From Burkholderia sp. 9120 (lineage in GTDB: Bacteria; Pseudomonadota; Gammaproteobacteria; Burkholderiales; Burkholderiaceae): a stretch of DNA of 64,000 nt. Shown piece after piece: positions 44,390-53,464 of the stretch. Position 1 is the stretch's first letter. Every line of letters starts with the position of its first letter. Both the position numbers and the translations under genes were made by a program. Location of the stretch: positions 806,001 to 870,000 of the forward strand of contig NZ_JQNA01000001.1 of NCBI RefSeq assembly GCF_000745015.1, written 5' to 3'. The notes below the pieces were generated by a model, which searched no databases, was not told the origin of the DNA, and worked only from the letters and a program-made list of their open reading frames with translations.

Positions 44390-45232
44390 ATGAACGCTCC
44401 ACACTCCTTCACCCCGCTCGCGGTCGGTCAACTGGCCGCGCTGTCGAGCGCGCTGGGCCCGGTCGTCGACTGCGCCGGTTCGTCACGCTTTCTGCGGCAA
44501 ATGTTCGATTGCGTCAGGCAGTTCGTCGACTGCGATTCGCTGCATCTGATGCGCGCGCGTGTTTTGCCGCATGCCGACCGGACGCGCCGCATGGAATGGA
44601 TCGGCAGCTATGGCGGCGATCCGGAGCAGATCCAGCGGACCATGGAAACGTATTTCGGCAGCTTCGCGGAGCGGGACCCGCTCAATGACCGGATCTCCGA
44701 TGTCGAACAGATCGAGCTGATTCATCTGTCCTCGCAGGCGATCGAAGACGCCGAGATTCGCAGTCTGATCTACGACGTCGCCAATATTCACGATGAGTGC
44801 CTGGTGGTGCGGCGCTCGAACGGCAGCGCCTATTCGCTCTCCGTGTGCCGCGCGCGGCGCCTGCCGGCGTTCTCGCTGCACGAGCTTAGCGTGCTCAAAC
44901 ATCTCGGTCAGATGCTGCTGCCGCTGGCGGAACTGCATACGCGCATGGTCGGCGTGCCGCTCGACGACAACGTCAACAAGGTGGCGCCCGCCGACGTATT
45001 GCAAGCGTATCTGACACGGCGTGCGATCCTGCTGTCGTCGCGTGAGGCGAGCGTCTGCTCGGCCTTCGTAAAGGGCATGACCACGCTGTCGATCGCGCAC
45101 GCTATGGGCGTGAAGGAGTCCACCGTCGAAACCTACGCGAAGCGCGCGTTCGCGAAGCTCGGCGTGAGTTCGCGGCGCGCGCTGCTGTCGGCGGTGCATG
45201 GCTGCGAGGCGGCGACCGCGACAGTAGTGTAG
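44390..45232 (+). CDS. LuxR-type transcriptional regulator
   Basis: 280 residues. The C-terminal HTH (LSSREASVCSAFVKGMTTLSIAHAMGVKESTVETYAKRAFAKLGVSSRRAL, about residues 215-265) is of the GerE/LuxR type. The N-terminal 200 residues are not a recognised autoinducer or receiver domain. I start at 44390 (MNAPHSFTPL), with AAGG close upstream; the longer frame from 44276 has no family-like sequence. Divergent from the polyamine-binding protein gene, which it may regulate. Confidence 0.82.
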   Translation: MNAPHSFTPLAVGQLAALSSALGPVVDCAGSSRFLRQMFDCVRQFVDCDSLHLMRARVLPHADRTRRMEWIGSYGGDPEQIQRTMETYFGSFAERDPLNDRISDVEQIELIHLSSQAIEDAEIRSLIYDVANIHDECLVVRRSNGSAYSLSVCRARRLPAFSLHELSVLKHLGQMLLPLAELHTRMVGVPLDDNVNKVAPADVLQAYLTRRAILLSSREASVCSAFVKGMTTLSIAHAMGVKESTVETYAKRAFAKLGVSSRRALLSAVHGCEAATATVV

Positions 45233-45249
45233 TTTCGCGCAGTCCCGGA

Positions 45250-46602
45250 TCAGGCCGAGCGCGGCGCTTCTTCCCGTTCCTGCACGGCGCGCGGCGTGGC
45301 CGCCACTTCCAACTCCGCCTGCGCCGCCGCCAACACCCCACGCCCCGGTTTCGCCAGCGCCGCCTTCAACCGGTCGCGATCCAGTTCCTTCTCCCACGCC
45401 GCAATCACGATCGACGCCACGCCGTTGCCCATCGTATTGGTCAATGCCCGGCACTCGGACATAAAACGGTCGATACCGAGTATCAGCACCATCGCCGTCA
45501 CTGGCACGGTCGGCACCACGGAAAGACTCGCGGCCAGCGTGATAAAACCCGCGCCCGTCACCCCCGTCGATCCCTTCGACGTGAGCATCGTCACCGCCAG
45601 CAAGGTGATCTCCTGCGTGAGCGTCAAATGCGTATTGGTGGCCTGAGCGAGAAACAGCACCGCCAGCGTCATGTAGATATTGGTGCCGTCCAGATTGAAC
45701 GAGTAGCCGGTCGGCACCACGAGCCCGACGATCCCGCGTGAGCAGCCGAGCCGTTCGAGCTTCTCCATCAACTGCGGCAGCGCGGCTTCGGAGGTCGACG
45801 TGCCGAGCACGATCAGCAGTTCGTCCTTGATGTACACCACGAAGCGCCACAGACTGAATCCGCAGGCGCGCGCAATCAGGCCGAGTCCGCACGAGACGAA
45901 CAGGAACGCGGTCAGATAAAACGTGCCGATCAGTTTCATCATTGGCAGCAGCGAGACGATGCCGTATTTGCCGATCGTGAAGGCAATCGCGCCGAATGCG
46001 CCGAGCGGCGCGAGGCTGGTGATCATCCGCACGATTCTGAAGAAGGTTTTCGACAGCAGTTCGATCAGGCCGATCAGCGGTTTGGCGGGCTCGCCCATCA
46101 CGGCCAGCGCGGTGCCGAACAGCATGGCGATCAGCAGCACCGGCAGAATGTCACCCTGCGTGAACGCGCCGGCAAACGTGTCCGGAATGATGTGCATGAA
46201 GAAGCCCGCGAGCCCTTCGCCATGCGCGGCTTGCGCCGTATAGGACGACACCGCGCCGGCGTCGAGTGTGGCGGGGTCGACGTTGAAGCCCGCACCGGGT
46301 TGCAGCACATGGGCGGCCAGCAAACCGATCGCCAGCGCCAGCGTCGAGACGACCTCGAAATAAAGCAGCGCCTTGCCGCCGACCCGGCCCACCTTGCGCA
46401 TGTCGTGCATGCTCGCAATGCCGGTCACGACCGTGCAGAAAATCACCGGGCTGATGATCATGCGTACGAGTTTGATAAAGGCGTCGCCGAGCGGTTTCAT
46501 CGCCACCGCGTGCGTCGGCCAATAATGACCGAAGGCCACACCGATCACGATCGCGACGATCACCTGCACGTACAGCACCTTGTAAAGCGGTTTGCGTTTC
46601 AT
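45250..46602 (-). CDS. dctA: C4-dicarboxylate:cation symporter DctA
   Basis: 450 residues, dicarboxylate/amino-acid:cation symporter family with eight or more membrane segments and two re-entrant hairpins. Signature segments: [55 protein letters not shown] and [19 protein letters not shown]. It imports succinate, fumarate and malate. The start at 46602 has GGAGGAG directly upstream. It follows leuD by 137 bases on the same strand, and a G+C-rich hairpin at 46691-46712 may separate the transcripts. Confidence 0.9.
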   Translation of the reverse strand: MKRKPLYKVLYVQVIVAIVIGVAFGHYWPTHAVAMKPLGDAFIKLVRMIISPVIFCTVVTGIASMHDMRKVGRVGGKALLYFEVVSTLALAIGLLAAHVLQPGAGFNVDPATLDAGAVSSYTAQAAHGEGLAGFFMHIIPDTFAGAFTQGDILPVLLIAMLFGTALAVMGEPAKPLIGLIELLSKTFFRIVRMITSLAPLGAFGAIAFTIGKYGIVSLLPMMKLIGTFYLTAFLFVSCGLGLIARACGFSLWRFVVYIKDELLIVLGTSTSEAALPQLMEKLERLGCSRGIVGLVVPTGYSFNLDGTNIYMTLAVLFLAQATNTHLTLTQEITLLAVTMLTSKGSTGVTGAGFITLAASLSVVPTVPVTAMVLILGIDRFMSECRALTNTMGNGVASIVIAAWEKELDRDRLKAALAKPGRGVLAAAQAELEVAATPRAVQEREEAPRSA

Positions 46603-46739
46603 GTCTCCTCCGGTTTGCCTCAGGCAAATTTTTGGCAAAGCGTGTCCCTTCCCTTCTCGCGGGGAATCGGTCACGCGTTGCGGTTGAGCGGCGGCGCCGT
46701 GCGACGCGCCGCCTGGCGGACTAGCTGACTAGCTAGCGG

Positions 46740-47366
46740 TTACAACACGGCGGCCCAGGGATGCCGGGCGAAGTGATTCCGCTCGAACGCCTCGATGTCA
46801 GGCAAAGAAGCGAGCGTGAGGTCGATCGTGTCCATGCCTTCGATCACCATCTGTTTATGCCGCGCGCCAAGCGGGAACGGGAAAACGAGGCCGTCGGCGG
46901 ACGTCACGGTTTGTTGCTCGATGTCGATACGCAGTTGCGCGGCGGGATGGGCCATAGCGTCGCGCAGCAGCACGTCGATCTGCTCGCGTTCCAGTTGCAC
47001 CAGCAACAAGCGGTTATTCATCGCGTTCGAATAGAAAATCTCCGCGAAGCCCGGCGCGACGATGGCGTCGAAACCGCCTTGCTGAAGCCCCCAGACCGCG
47101 TGTTCGCGGCTCGACCCGCAACCGAAATTCGCGCCGCCCAGCAGAATGCGCGCGCCGCGATACGCGGGTTGATTCAGCACGCAATCGTCGCGCAGCGCGC
47201 CTTGCGCATCGAAACGCAAATCGTAAAGCAGCCCCTCGCTGAGTCCGGCCTTGTCGATAATGCGCAGAAACTGCTTCGGCATGATCTGATCGGTGTCGAG
47301 GTTGTCGATCGGCAACGGCGCGGCCGTGCCGTCAATGTTGGCGAGTCTCGTGGATCTTGCGCTCAT
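46740..47366 (-). CDS. leuD: 3-isopropylmalate dehydratase small subunit (LeuD-type)
   Basis: 208 residues, swivel domain of aconitase-family hydro-lyases: NLDTDQIMPKQFL near residues 22-34 and GANFGCGSSREHAVWGL near 80-96. It starts inside the end of leuC (ATGA overlap at 47363-47366). The pair is not linked to leuB but to a dehalogenase-like hydrolase and a LysR gene, so it may be a paralogue that isomerises or hydrates another substituted malate rather than serving leucine synthesis (inference). Confidence 0.85.
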   Translation of the reverse strand: MSARSTRLANIDGTAAPLPIDNLDTDQIMPKQFLRIIDKAGLSEGLLYDLRFDAQGALRDDCVLNQPAYRGARILLGGANFGCGSSREHAVWGLQQGGFDAIVAPGFAEIFYSNAMNNRLLLVQLEREQIDVLLRDAMAHPAAQLRIDIEQQTVTSADGLVFPFPLGARHKQMVIEGMDTIDLTLASLPDIEAFERNHFARHPWAAVL

Positions 47367-48784
47367 GATTGCGTCTCCAGCGTGCGGACGTCGGTGATAC
47401 GTCCGGTCAAGGCCGCCGCCGCCGCCATCGCGGGGCTCATCAGATGAGTCCGGCCGCCGCGTCCCTGGCGTCCTTCGAAATTGCGGTTGGTGGTGGACGC
47501 GCAGCGCTCGCCGGCCGTCAGAAAATCGTCGTTCATCGCGAGACACATCGAACAGCCCGGCTCGCGCCATTCGAAGCCCGCCTCGCGCAGCGTCGCGGCC
47601 ACGCCCTCGGCTTCCGCCTGGCGGCGCACGCTGCCCGAGCCCGGCACGATCATCGCGCGTACGCCTTGCGCGACATGGCGACCTGCCACGATCGACGCGA
47701 CGATGCGCAAGTCTTCGATACGTCCGTTGGTGCAGGAGCCGATAAACACGCGATCGATCGGCGTGCCGGCAATCGGCTGCCCGGCGTCGAGGCCGATGTA
47801 GTCGAGCGCGCGCTGCAACGACGCGGCGGCTTCCGGCGTGGCCTGGGCGGCGGCCGACGGAATGGGCGCGTCGACCGCGATGGCCTGATCGGGACTCGTG
47901 CCCCACGTGACGAACGGCGCGACGTCGTGCGCATCGAAACGATGTTCGATATCGAAGCGCGCGTCCGGGTCCGATTTCAGTTCGCGCCAGTCGTTCAGCG
48001 CGGCGTTCCAGGCGGCGTCATCCAGCGACGTGGCATGCGCGCGGACATAGTCGAACGTCGTCGCGTCGGGCGCGATGAGCGCGGCGCGCGCGCCCGCTTC
48101 GACGGTCATATTGCACACGGTCATGCGCGCTTCCGCCGACAGCGACGCGATCGTCGAGCCGTCGAATTCCACCGCATAGCCGCGCGCGCCCTGCGCACCG
48201 ATCCGGCTGATGATCCACAGAATCACGTCCTTTGACGAGGTGCCGTACGGCAACGCGCCGTCGATCGTGATACGCATGGTCTGCGCGACGCGATAGACCA
48301 GCGTCTGCGTGGCGAGCACGTGCTCGACCTCCGACGTGCCGATGCCGAAACCGAGCGCACCGAGCGCGCCATACGTGGTGGTGTGGCTGTCGCCGCACAG
48401 CACGGCCATGCCGGGGCGAATCAGACCGCGCTCCGGCGCGACGATATGTTCGATGCCTTGCAGAGGGTCGTTGGCGTCGTGCAGTTGAATCCCGGCCGCG
48501 TGGCAATTGCGCGCCAGATTATTCGCCTGCAACAGCGAAGCGGCATCGCGAATCACGCGCGGCGATTCCGCGTGCGTCGGGATGATATGGCTGACCACCG
48601 CAAGCTGCTGCTTCGGACGACGCACACTGCGCGCTTTGTCCTTCAACGCGCTGAATGCCTGCGGGCTGGTGTATTCGTTCATCAGATGCAGATCGACATA
48701 CAGCAGCACGTTTTGCGCATCGATCCGTTTGACGACGTGCGAATCGACCAGCTTCTGATAAAGGGTAAGAGAGGGAGATGACAT
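47363..48784 (-). CDS. leuC: 3-isopropylmalate dehydratase large subunit (LeuC-type)
   Basis: 473 residues, close to the family norm of about 470. Fe-S and substrate segments are present: VLCGDSHTTTYGALGALGFGIGTSEVEHVLATQ near residue 130, FIGSCTNGRIEDLR near 345 and the cysteine pair in REPGCSMCLAMN near 410. The ATG at 48784 is preferred over a GTG at 48793. It starts 13 bases after the dehalogenase-like gene and overlaps leuD, so three genes form one operon behind the divergent LysR gene. Confidence 0.88.
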   Translation of the reverse strand: MSSPSLTLYQKLVDSHVVKRIDAQNVLLYVDLHLMNEYTSPQAFSALKDKARSVRRPKQQLAVVSHIIPTHAESPRVIRDAASLLQANNLARNCHAAGIQLHDANDPLQGIEHIVAPERGLIRPGMAVLCGDSHTTTYGALGALGFGIGTSEVEHVLATQTLVYRVAQTMRITIDGALPYGTSSKDVILWIISRIGAQGARGYAVEFDGSTIASLSAEARMTVCNMTVEAGARAALIAPDATTFDYVRAHATSLDDAAWNAALNDWRELKSDPDARFDIEHRFDAHDVAPFVTWGTSPDQAIAVDAPIPSAAAQATPEAAASLQRALDYIGLDAGQPIAGTPIDRVFIGSCTNGRIEDLRIVASIVAGRHVAQGVRAMIVPGSGSVRRQAEAEGVAATLREAGFEWREPGCSMCLAMNDDFLTAGERCASTTNRNFEGRQGRGGRTHLMSPAMAAAAALTGRITDVRTLETQS

Positions 48785-48797
48785 GATGGACACGCGC

Positions 48798-49676
48798 CTA
48801 AGCCTGCAAAAACGGAAGCACGCGTTCGAGCAGCAACTCGGGCGCTTCCTCGGGAATGTAATGACCGCACGGCAGCGCTTCGCCGCTCACCTGCGCCGAC
48901 CATTGCCGCCATTCGGCGAGCGGTTCGAAGCACTGTTCGATCACGCCCTGCGCGCCCCACAACGCGAGAAACGCGCAGTCGATCTTGCGCCCTTCATCGA
49001 GCGAAGCCCGATCGTGATCCAGATCGATCGAGATACTCGCGCGATAGTCCTCGCAGATGCCGTGCGCGGTCGCGGGGTCGCTCAGACAGCGCAGATACTC
49101 GGCGTAGGCGTCTGCGGTGAAAGGCGCGAGCCCGGCGCTGCGCGCGCCGATGGTCTGCTTCAGATACAGATCGGCATCCGCGCGAATCAGCGTCTCGGGA
49201 AACGGCGCGGGACGCACGAGAAAAAACCAGTGCCAGTAAGCGCGCGCGAAGGCGAACGAGGTTTGCTCGTACATCGCAAGCGTCGGCGCGACGTCGAGCG
49301 TCACGAGTTTCGTCACGGCTTGCGGATGATCGAGCGCCATGCGTGCGGCGACGCGTCCGCCGCGATCGTGACCGATCACGGCAAACTCGCTGAAGCCTTG
49401 CGCCTGCATCAACGCGACCTGATCCGCGGCCATGCGGCGTTTCGAATAGTTGCCGTGATCGTGCGCGCCCGGCGGTTTGCCGCTGTCGCCGTAACCGCGC
49501 AAATCCGCGGCGATCACCGTGAAGTGCCGCGCCAGCGTAGGCGCGACCTTGTGCCAGATCGCGTGGGTCTGCGGATGGCCATGCAGCAGCAGCAAAGCCG
49601 GCCCGTTGCCGCCGCGAATCGCGTTGATCCGAATCCCGTCGACCTCGGCCGACGCGTCTATGAAGTCTGCAAACAT
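48798..49676 (-). CDS. Alpha/beta hydrolase, fluoroacetate/haloacetate dehalogenase-like
   Basis: 292 residues. Features of fluoroacetate dehalogenases are all present: nucleophile D104 in GHDRGGR with R105 and R108 for carboxylate binding, H149-W150 (AYWHWFFLVRPAPFPE) for the halide pocket, a tyrosine at 191 or 194, and the base H272 in GHYIPEEAPE. Such enzymes replace halogen by hydroxyl on short 2-haloacids. It is first in an operon with leuC and leuD, with GGAGG four bases upstream of the ATG, and is divergent from a LysR gene. Confidence 0.85.
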   Translation of the reverse strand: MFADFIDASAEVDGIRINAIRGGNGPALLLLHGHPQTHAIWHKVAPTLARHFTVIAADLRGYGDSGKPPGAHDHGNYSKRRMAADQVALMQAQGFSEFAVIGHDRGGRVAARMALDHPQAVTKLVTLDVAPTLAMYEQTSFAFARAYWHWFFLVRPAPFPETLIRADADLYLKQTIGARSAGLAPFTADAYAEYLRCLSDPATAHGICEDYRASISIDLDHDRASLDEGRKIDCAFLALWGAQGVIEQCFEPLAEWRQWSAQVSGEALPCGHYIPEEAPELLLERVLPFLQA

Positions 49677-49770
49677 CGTTGCCTCCGGTGTGTGAATGCA
49701 GTCTAATTGATGCCTGCAGCGATGTGGTTTCTCTTCAGGCAATCCGGAATTAACTTTTAGGAACGAATCG

Positions 49771-50673
49771 ATGGACGGCTTTTCCGACCTGAATCTGTTC
49801 GCGCTGGTGGCGCGCCACCGCAATCTGGCCGCCGCCGCGCGCGAACTTGGGGTGACGCCGCCGTCCATCAGCAAGCGCCTGGCGCAACTCGAACAGCGGC
49901 TTGGCGTGCGACTGGTCAACCGCACCACGCGGCGCGTCAGTCTCACGGCGGAGGGCGAGATCTATCTGGCGAACGGCTCACGCATCCTCGACGATCTCGC
50001 CGAACTCGAACAGTTGGTGACGCAGAGCCGCGCCGAACCGACCGGTCTGTTGCGCGTGAACGCGTCGTTCGGTTTCGGCCGCGCGCATATAGCGCCGGCC
50101 ATTTCGCGCTTCAGCGAGCGGTTTCCGTCGATGAAAATTCAGCTCCATCTGACCGACCGGCCGCTGAGCTTGCAGGAGGAAGGTTTCGATCTGGGCATTC
50201 GTTTCGGCGATGTGCCCGACGCGCGTATCAATGCGCGTTTGCTGCTGAAGAACCAGCGTCTGGTGTGCGCATCGCCGGCTTATCTGAAGCGGTATGGCAC
50301 GCCCCAAATGCCGCACGATCTCACGCGCCACGCGTGCCTGGTGTTACGCGAAAACGAATCGGCGTATGGCACGTGGCATTTTTCGCGCGGCAAGAAATCA
50401 GAGACGGTGAAGGTAGACGGTCCGTTGAGCAGCAACGACGGCAGCGTCGTGTTGAAGTGGGCGCTCGACGGTCGCGGCATTACCGTGCGCTCGGCGTGGG
50501 AAATCGGCGAACACGTGCGGCGCGGTGAGCTGGTGCCCGTACTGAGCGATTGGACGCTGCCCAACGCGGACATCCACGCGATCTACCTGGAACGGCACAG
50601 CTTGTCGGCCAAGCTCAGAACGTTTATCGACTTTCTCGGTGACGAGTTGCGCGAGAGTGTGAAGTTGATCTAG
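49771..50673 (+). CDS. LysR-type regulator of the dehalogenase-leuCD operon
   Basis: 300 residues. Winged HTH at residues 1-60 (MDGFSDLNLFALVARHRNLAAAARELGVTPPSISKRLAQLEQRLGVRLVNRTTRR), then the two-lobed effector domain. It is divergent from the hydrolase gene across 94 bp. TGCAG-N12-CTGCA (49697-49718) within the gap is a possible LysR site. Confidence 0.88.
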   Translation: MDGFSDLNLFALVARHRNLAAAARELGVTPPSISKRLAQLEQRLGVRLVNRTTRRVSLTAEGEIYLANGSRILDDLAELEQLVTQSRAEPTGLLRVNASFGFGRAHIAPAISRFSERFPSMKIQLHLTDRPLSLQEEGFDLGIRFGDVPDARINARLLLKNQRLVCASPAYLKRYGTPQMPHDLTRHACLVLRENESAYGTWHFSRGKKSETVKVDGPLSSNDGSVVLKWALDGRGITVRSAWEIGEHVRRGELVPVLSDWTLPNADIHAIYLERHSLSAKLRTFIDFLGDELRESVKLI

Positions 50674-50710
50674 TGCGACGGGCACGGCGGCGGAATGTAC
50701 ATCACGCCCG

Positions 50711-51622
50711 CTACGACGCGAGCTTTTCCATCAGAAAATCGACGAAGCTCCTTACGCGCGACGACAGATGCCGGGCATGCGGATAGAGCAGCACGAAGGG
50801 CCGCGAGCATCCGCCATGAGGAATCAGTAGTTCCTTCAGCGTCCCATCGGCAATGTCTTTGTCGACGATGAAGCGATAGGTCTGGAACAGGCCCGCGCCG
50901 TGCCGCGCCAACGTTACGCCCGCCAGCACATCGCCCGACGACACGTTGCCGCCGCGCGTCATCAGCTCGACCGCGTCGCCCGACTGTTTGAAGAGCCACG
51001 GAATGTTCCGGCCGGTGCTCGGCAACGCGAACTGAATGCAGTCGTGAATGAGCAGATCGTCGGGCGTGTCGAGTTTGCCCGCGTGGCGCAGATACGCGGG
51101 CGACGCGACGACCACCAGTTCCGCGTCCTCGATCTTGCGCGCGATCAAACCGGAATCGCTCGGCGCGCGCCCGCGAATCGCGAGATCGAAACCTTCGTCG
51201 GCGAAGTCGATGTTGCGGTTGCTGAGGTGGGTTTCGACCGTGACGCCGGGATAGCGCGCGCGAAACTCCGCCAGCAGCGGCAGCACCCGATAGTGGCCGT
51301 ACGGCGTCGGCATGCTGATCCGCAGCACACCGCTGGGCGCGGTTTGCTGGCCGGTGGCTTCGCGCTCGGCGTCGGCCAGCTGACCCAGCGCCTGACGGCA
51401 TTGTTCGAAGTAGCGCCGGCCCGCATCCGTCAGCCGGATCTGCCGCGTGGTACGCACGAACAGACGCACACCGAGACGCGCCTCCAGACGCGCAACCGTG
51501 CGGCTCACCGCCGCCGGCGTCACGCCCGCGGCGGTCGCGGCCACCGTGAAGCTCTCCAGTTCGGCCGCGAGACAGAACAGTTCGATACTGCCTAGAAGGA
51601 CATCTTCAAATTGACGCTGCAT
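50711..51622 (-). CDS. LysR-type regulator
   Basis: 303 residues with N-terminal HTH (FTVAATAAGVTPAAVSRTVARLEARLGVRLFVRTTRQIRLTDAG) and effector domain ending SSRVRSFVDFLMEKLAS. It converges on the LysR gene at 49771-50673, with 37 bases between stops. No divergent partner lies in the 187-bp upstream gap, which shows nothing recognisable beyond short imperfect repeats (CTGAACGCTGAA). The target may be the tautomerase-SDR pair upstream. Confidence 0.85.
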   Translation of the reverse strand: MQRQFEDVLLGSIELFCLAAELESFTVAATAAGVTPAAVSRTVARLEARLGVRLFVRTTRQIRLTDAGRRYFEQCRQALGQLADAEREATGQQTAPSGVLRISMPTPYGHYRVLPLLAEFRARYPGVTVETHLSNRNIDFADEGFDLAIRGRAPSDSGLIARKIEDAELVVVASPAYLRHAGKLDTPDDLLIHDCIQFALPSTGRNIPWLFKQSGDAVELMTRGGNVSSGDVLAGVTLARHGAGLFQTYRFIVDKDIADGTLKELLIPHGGCSRPFVLLYPHARHLSSRVRSFVDFLMEKLAS

Positions 51623-51809
51623 GGATTCCCGACGAGCTTCGGTAGCGGCCTGGTCGCCCAGCGGTAAGCGTCCGGAACGGCCGCGAGCTGAGTGCTAAAC
51701 GCTGAACGCTGAAGGTCGAACACCGCGGACAGCCGAGGCCGCCTGCGGTGCGCAACAAGGATCCACACAGAATATCAGGACTATCGGGCAAACCGATTCG
51801 ACGCGGGGT

Positions 51810-52046
51810 TCACTCCGGCTTCAATGCCCGCTGCTTGCGAAACGCGTCGACCGGCATGCCGCCCCACCCCCAGTTCTCCAGGTTCACCTCTTCAATGACG
51901 ACAAAGGTCGAGTCGAGCGGCTTGTTCAGCACGTCGAGCAGCACCTGACTGACGCCCGCGATGAGCCGGGCTTTTTCGTCGGCGGTGACGGAATCGTTGC
52001 CGGGCTTGGACCCCTCGCGGGTCACCTGGATCGTGACGATGGGCAT
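51810..52046 (-). CDS. Tautomerase-family protein (4-oxalocrotonate tautomerase-like)
   Basis: 78 residues, the small-tautomerase size. The catalytic amino-terminal proline follows the initiator methionine (MPIVTIQVTREG), and DVLNKPLDSTFVVIEEV resembles the second part of the fold. The C-terminal NWGWGGMPVDAFRKQ is typical of the subgroup annotated as tautomerases of unknown substrate. It follows the SDR gene at 52134 by 87 bases on the same strand. Confidence 0.85.
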   Translation of the reverse strand: MPIVTIQVTREGSKPGNDSVTADEKARLIAGVSQVLLDVLNKPLDSTFVVIEEVNLENWGWGGMPVDAFRKQRALKPE

Positions 52047-52133
52047 ATCGTGCTCCGTAGTGGTGGATTCGATGGATTGAATGGCTTGCGTTGGTTGAGT
52101 CGAAGGGCGCCACTCGCGGCGCCCCGGGGTCGA

Positions 52134-52844
52134 TCAATGGCCGGCGCTTTGGCCGCCGTCCACGTGCAGGATTTCGCCCGTCACGAACGGCGCGGCATCC
52201 AGATACAGCACAGCGTTCACGATATCGCTCATTTCGCCCATGTGGCCCATCGGATGCAGTGCGCCGAGCGCCGCATGCGTTTGCTCGGCGTGCATCGGCG
52301 ATTTGATGATGCCCGGCGAGACCGCGTTGGCGCGGATACCGCGTTTCGCGTACTCGATGGCGAGCGACTTGGTCGCCGCGTTCAGGCCGCCTTTGGTCAG
52401 CGACGCCAGCACCGACGGCACGCCGTCGATCGCGTGATCGACCAGACTGGTGGTGATCGTGACCACGTGGCCGCTCGCGTGCTTTTCCATCTCGGCGATC
52501 GCCAGTTGCGTGATGTGGAAGAACCCGGACACGTTCACGCCGATGGCGGCTGCGTAGTCTTCCGCGGAATACTGCGTGAACGGCTTGGCGATGAAGATGC
52601 CCGCGTTGTTGACCAGCGTGTCGACGCGGCCAAAGCGCTCGACCGCCGCGGCGATCACGCGCTGCGCGGTGGCCGGATCGGCGATATCGCCGGCGACGGT
52701 CAGCACATTGGGATCGTCCGACGGGCTGACCGAGCGCGCAGTGGCGACGACCCGGTAATCGAGCTTGCGGAACGCCTTGACGATTTCCGCGCCAATGCCT
52801 TGGGATGCGCCGGTGACGACGACGACTTTTTGCGATGTGCTCAT
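52134..52844 (-). CDS. Short-chain dehydrogenase family protein with altered active site
   Basis: 236 residues. The nucleotide motif TGASQGIG and NNAGIF are intact, and VNVSGFFHITQLA and LHVDGG are typical. At the catalytic position, where SDRs have Y-x3-K, the sequence is VPSVLASLTKGGLN: the lysine remains but alanine stands at the tyrosine position. It may be catalytically changed. The start at 52844 has AGAGG seven bases upstream. Probably cotranscribed with the tautomerase downstream. Confidence 0.82.
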   Translation of the reverse strand: MSTSQKVVVVTGASQGIGAEIVKAFRKLDYRVVATARSVSPSDDPNVLTVAGDIADPATAQRVIAAAVERFGRVDTLVNNAGIFIAKPFTQYSAEDYAAAIGVNVSGFFHITQLAIAEMEKHASGHVVTITTSLVDHAIDGVPSVLASLTKGGLNAATKSLAIEYAKRGIRANAVSPGIIKSPMHAEQTHAALGALHPMGHMGEMSDIVNAVLYLDAAPFVTGEILHVDGGQSAGH

Positions 52845-53051
52845 GATGAACCTCTGGGTGACATGTTTGGGATCAGATGCTGATCGGGCCACGGGCTCCG
52901 ATGGGGTTGAAATCTAGGCGCATTGGCCCGGATTTCGAATACCCGCCGTGGACAAACAGTCGTGCGTACGAGGTACAAATGAGGCGTGGTGCGGGTTTGA
53001 GACCGAAATAACGCGACGCGGCGGTTCGAATGCTGCGCCGCGTCATGTCAT

Positions 53052-53456
53052 TTAGTGCTCACATTTCACGTCTTGCCTGCGCACCTGGATGATGACCGGA
53101 TAGGTGCCGTGCTCGAGTTCCACGCGCGCGACCACGGCCATCGTCGTCTCGTCGATATCGTCATAGACGCTGACTTCTTCGCGCCGAAGGTTGGTAACGC
53201 CGGTGCAGCCCGACGCGCGTCCTTCGTCGGAGACCTTGCACTGGATCGGGTTGTCGGCGATGTAGCGGTATTTGTCGCGATCAGGCGTGGCCAGATATTC
53301 GCGGAAGCTTTGCGCCGCGCCGCCGACCCCGGTAACGTAACCGATCGCGCATTGCAGGTTGGGCGTGCTGCCGCTGTTCGAGGTTTGGGCTTGCGCGCCC
53401 ACACTGGCGGCGGCCGCGACGAGCGCCGCGAGAGTCAAGGCGAGAGAAGATTTCAT
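53052..53456 (-). CDS. Secreted hypothetical protein
   Basis: 134 residues. Signal peptide MKSSLALTLAALVAAAAS with cleavage after AQA. The mature part has four cysteines (LQCAIGYV, IQCKVSDE, SGCTGV and KCEH at the end), suggesting two periplasmic disulfides, and a C-terminal beta segment TMAVVARVELEHGTYPVIIQVRRQ. I recognise no domain. It lies eight bases downstream of a LysR gene on the same strand. Function unknown. Confidence 0.7.
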   Translation of the reverse strand: MKSSLALTLAALVAAAASVGAQAQTSNSGSTPNLQCAIGYVTGVGGAAQSFREYLATPDRDKYRYIADNPIQCKVSDEGRASGCTGVTNLRREEVSVYDDIDETTMAVVARVELEHGTYPVIIQVRRQDVKCEH

Positions 53457-53464
53457 GGCGTCAT

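Noticed and set aside
46691..46712. Hairpin between leuD and dctA as a terminator
   Set aside because: Seven-base stem without T tract; mentioned only as a possible transcript boundary.
48785..48793. GTG start for leuC three codons upstream
   Set aside because: No better ribosome-binding site than for the ATG at 48784, which is the simpler choice.
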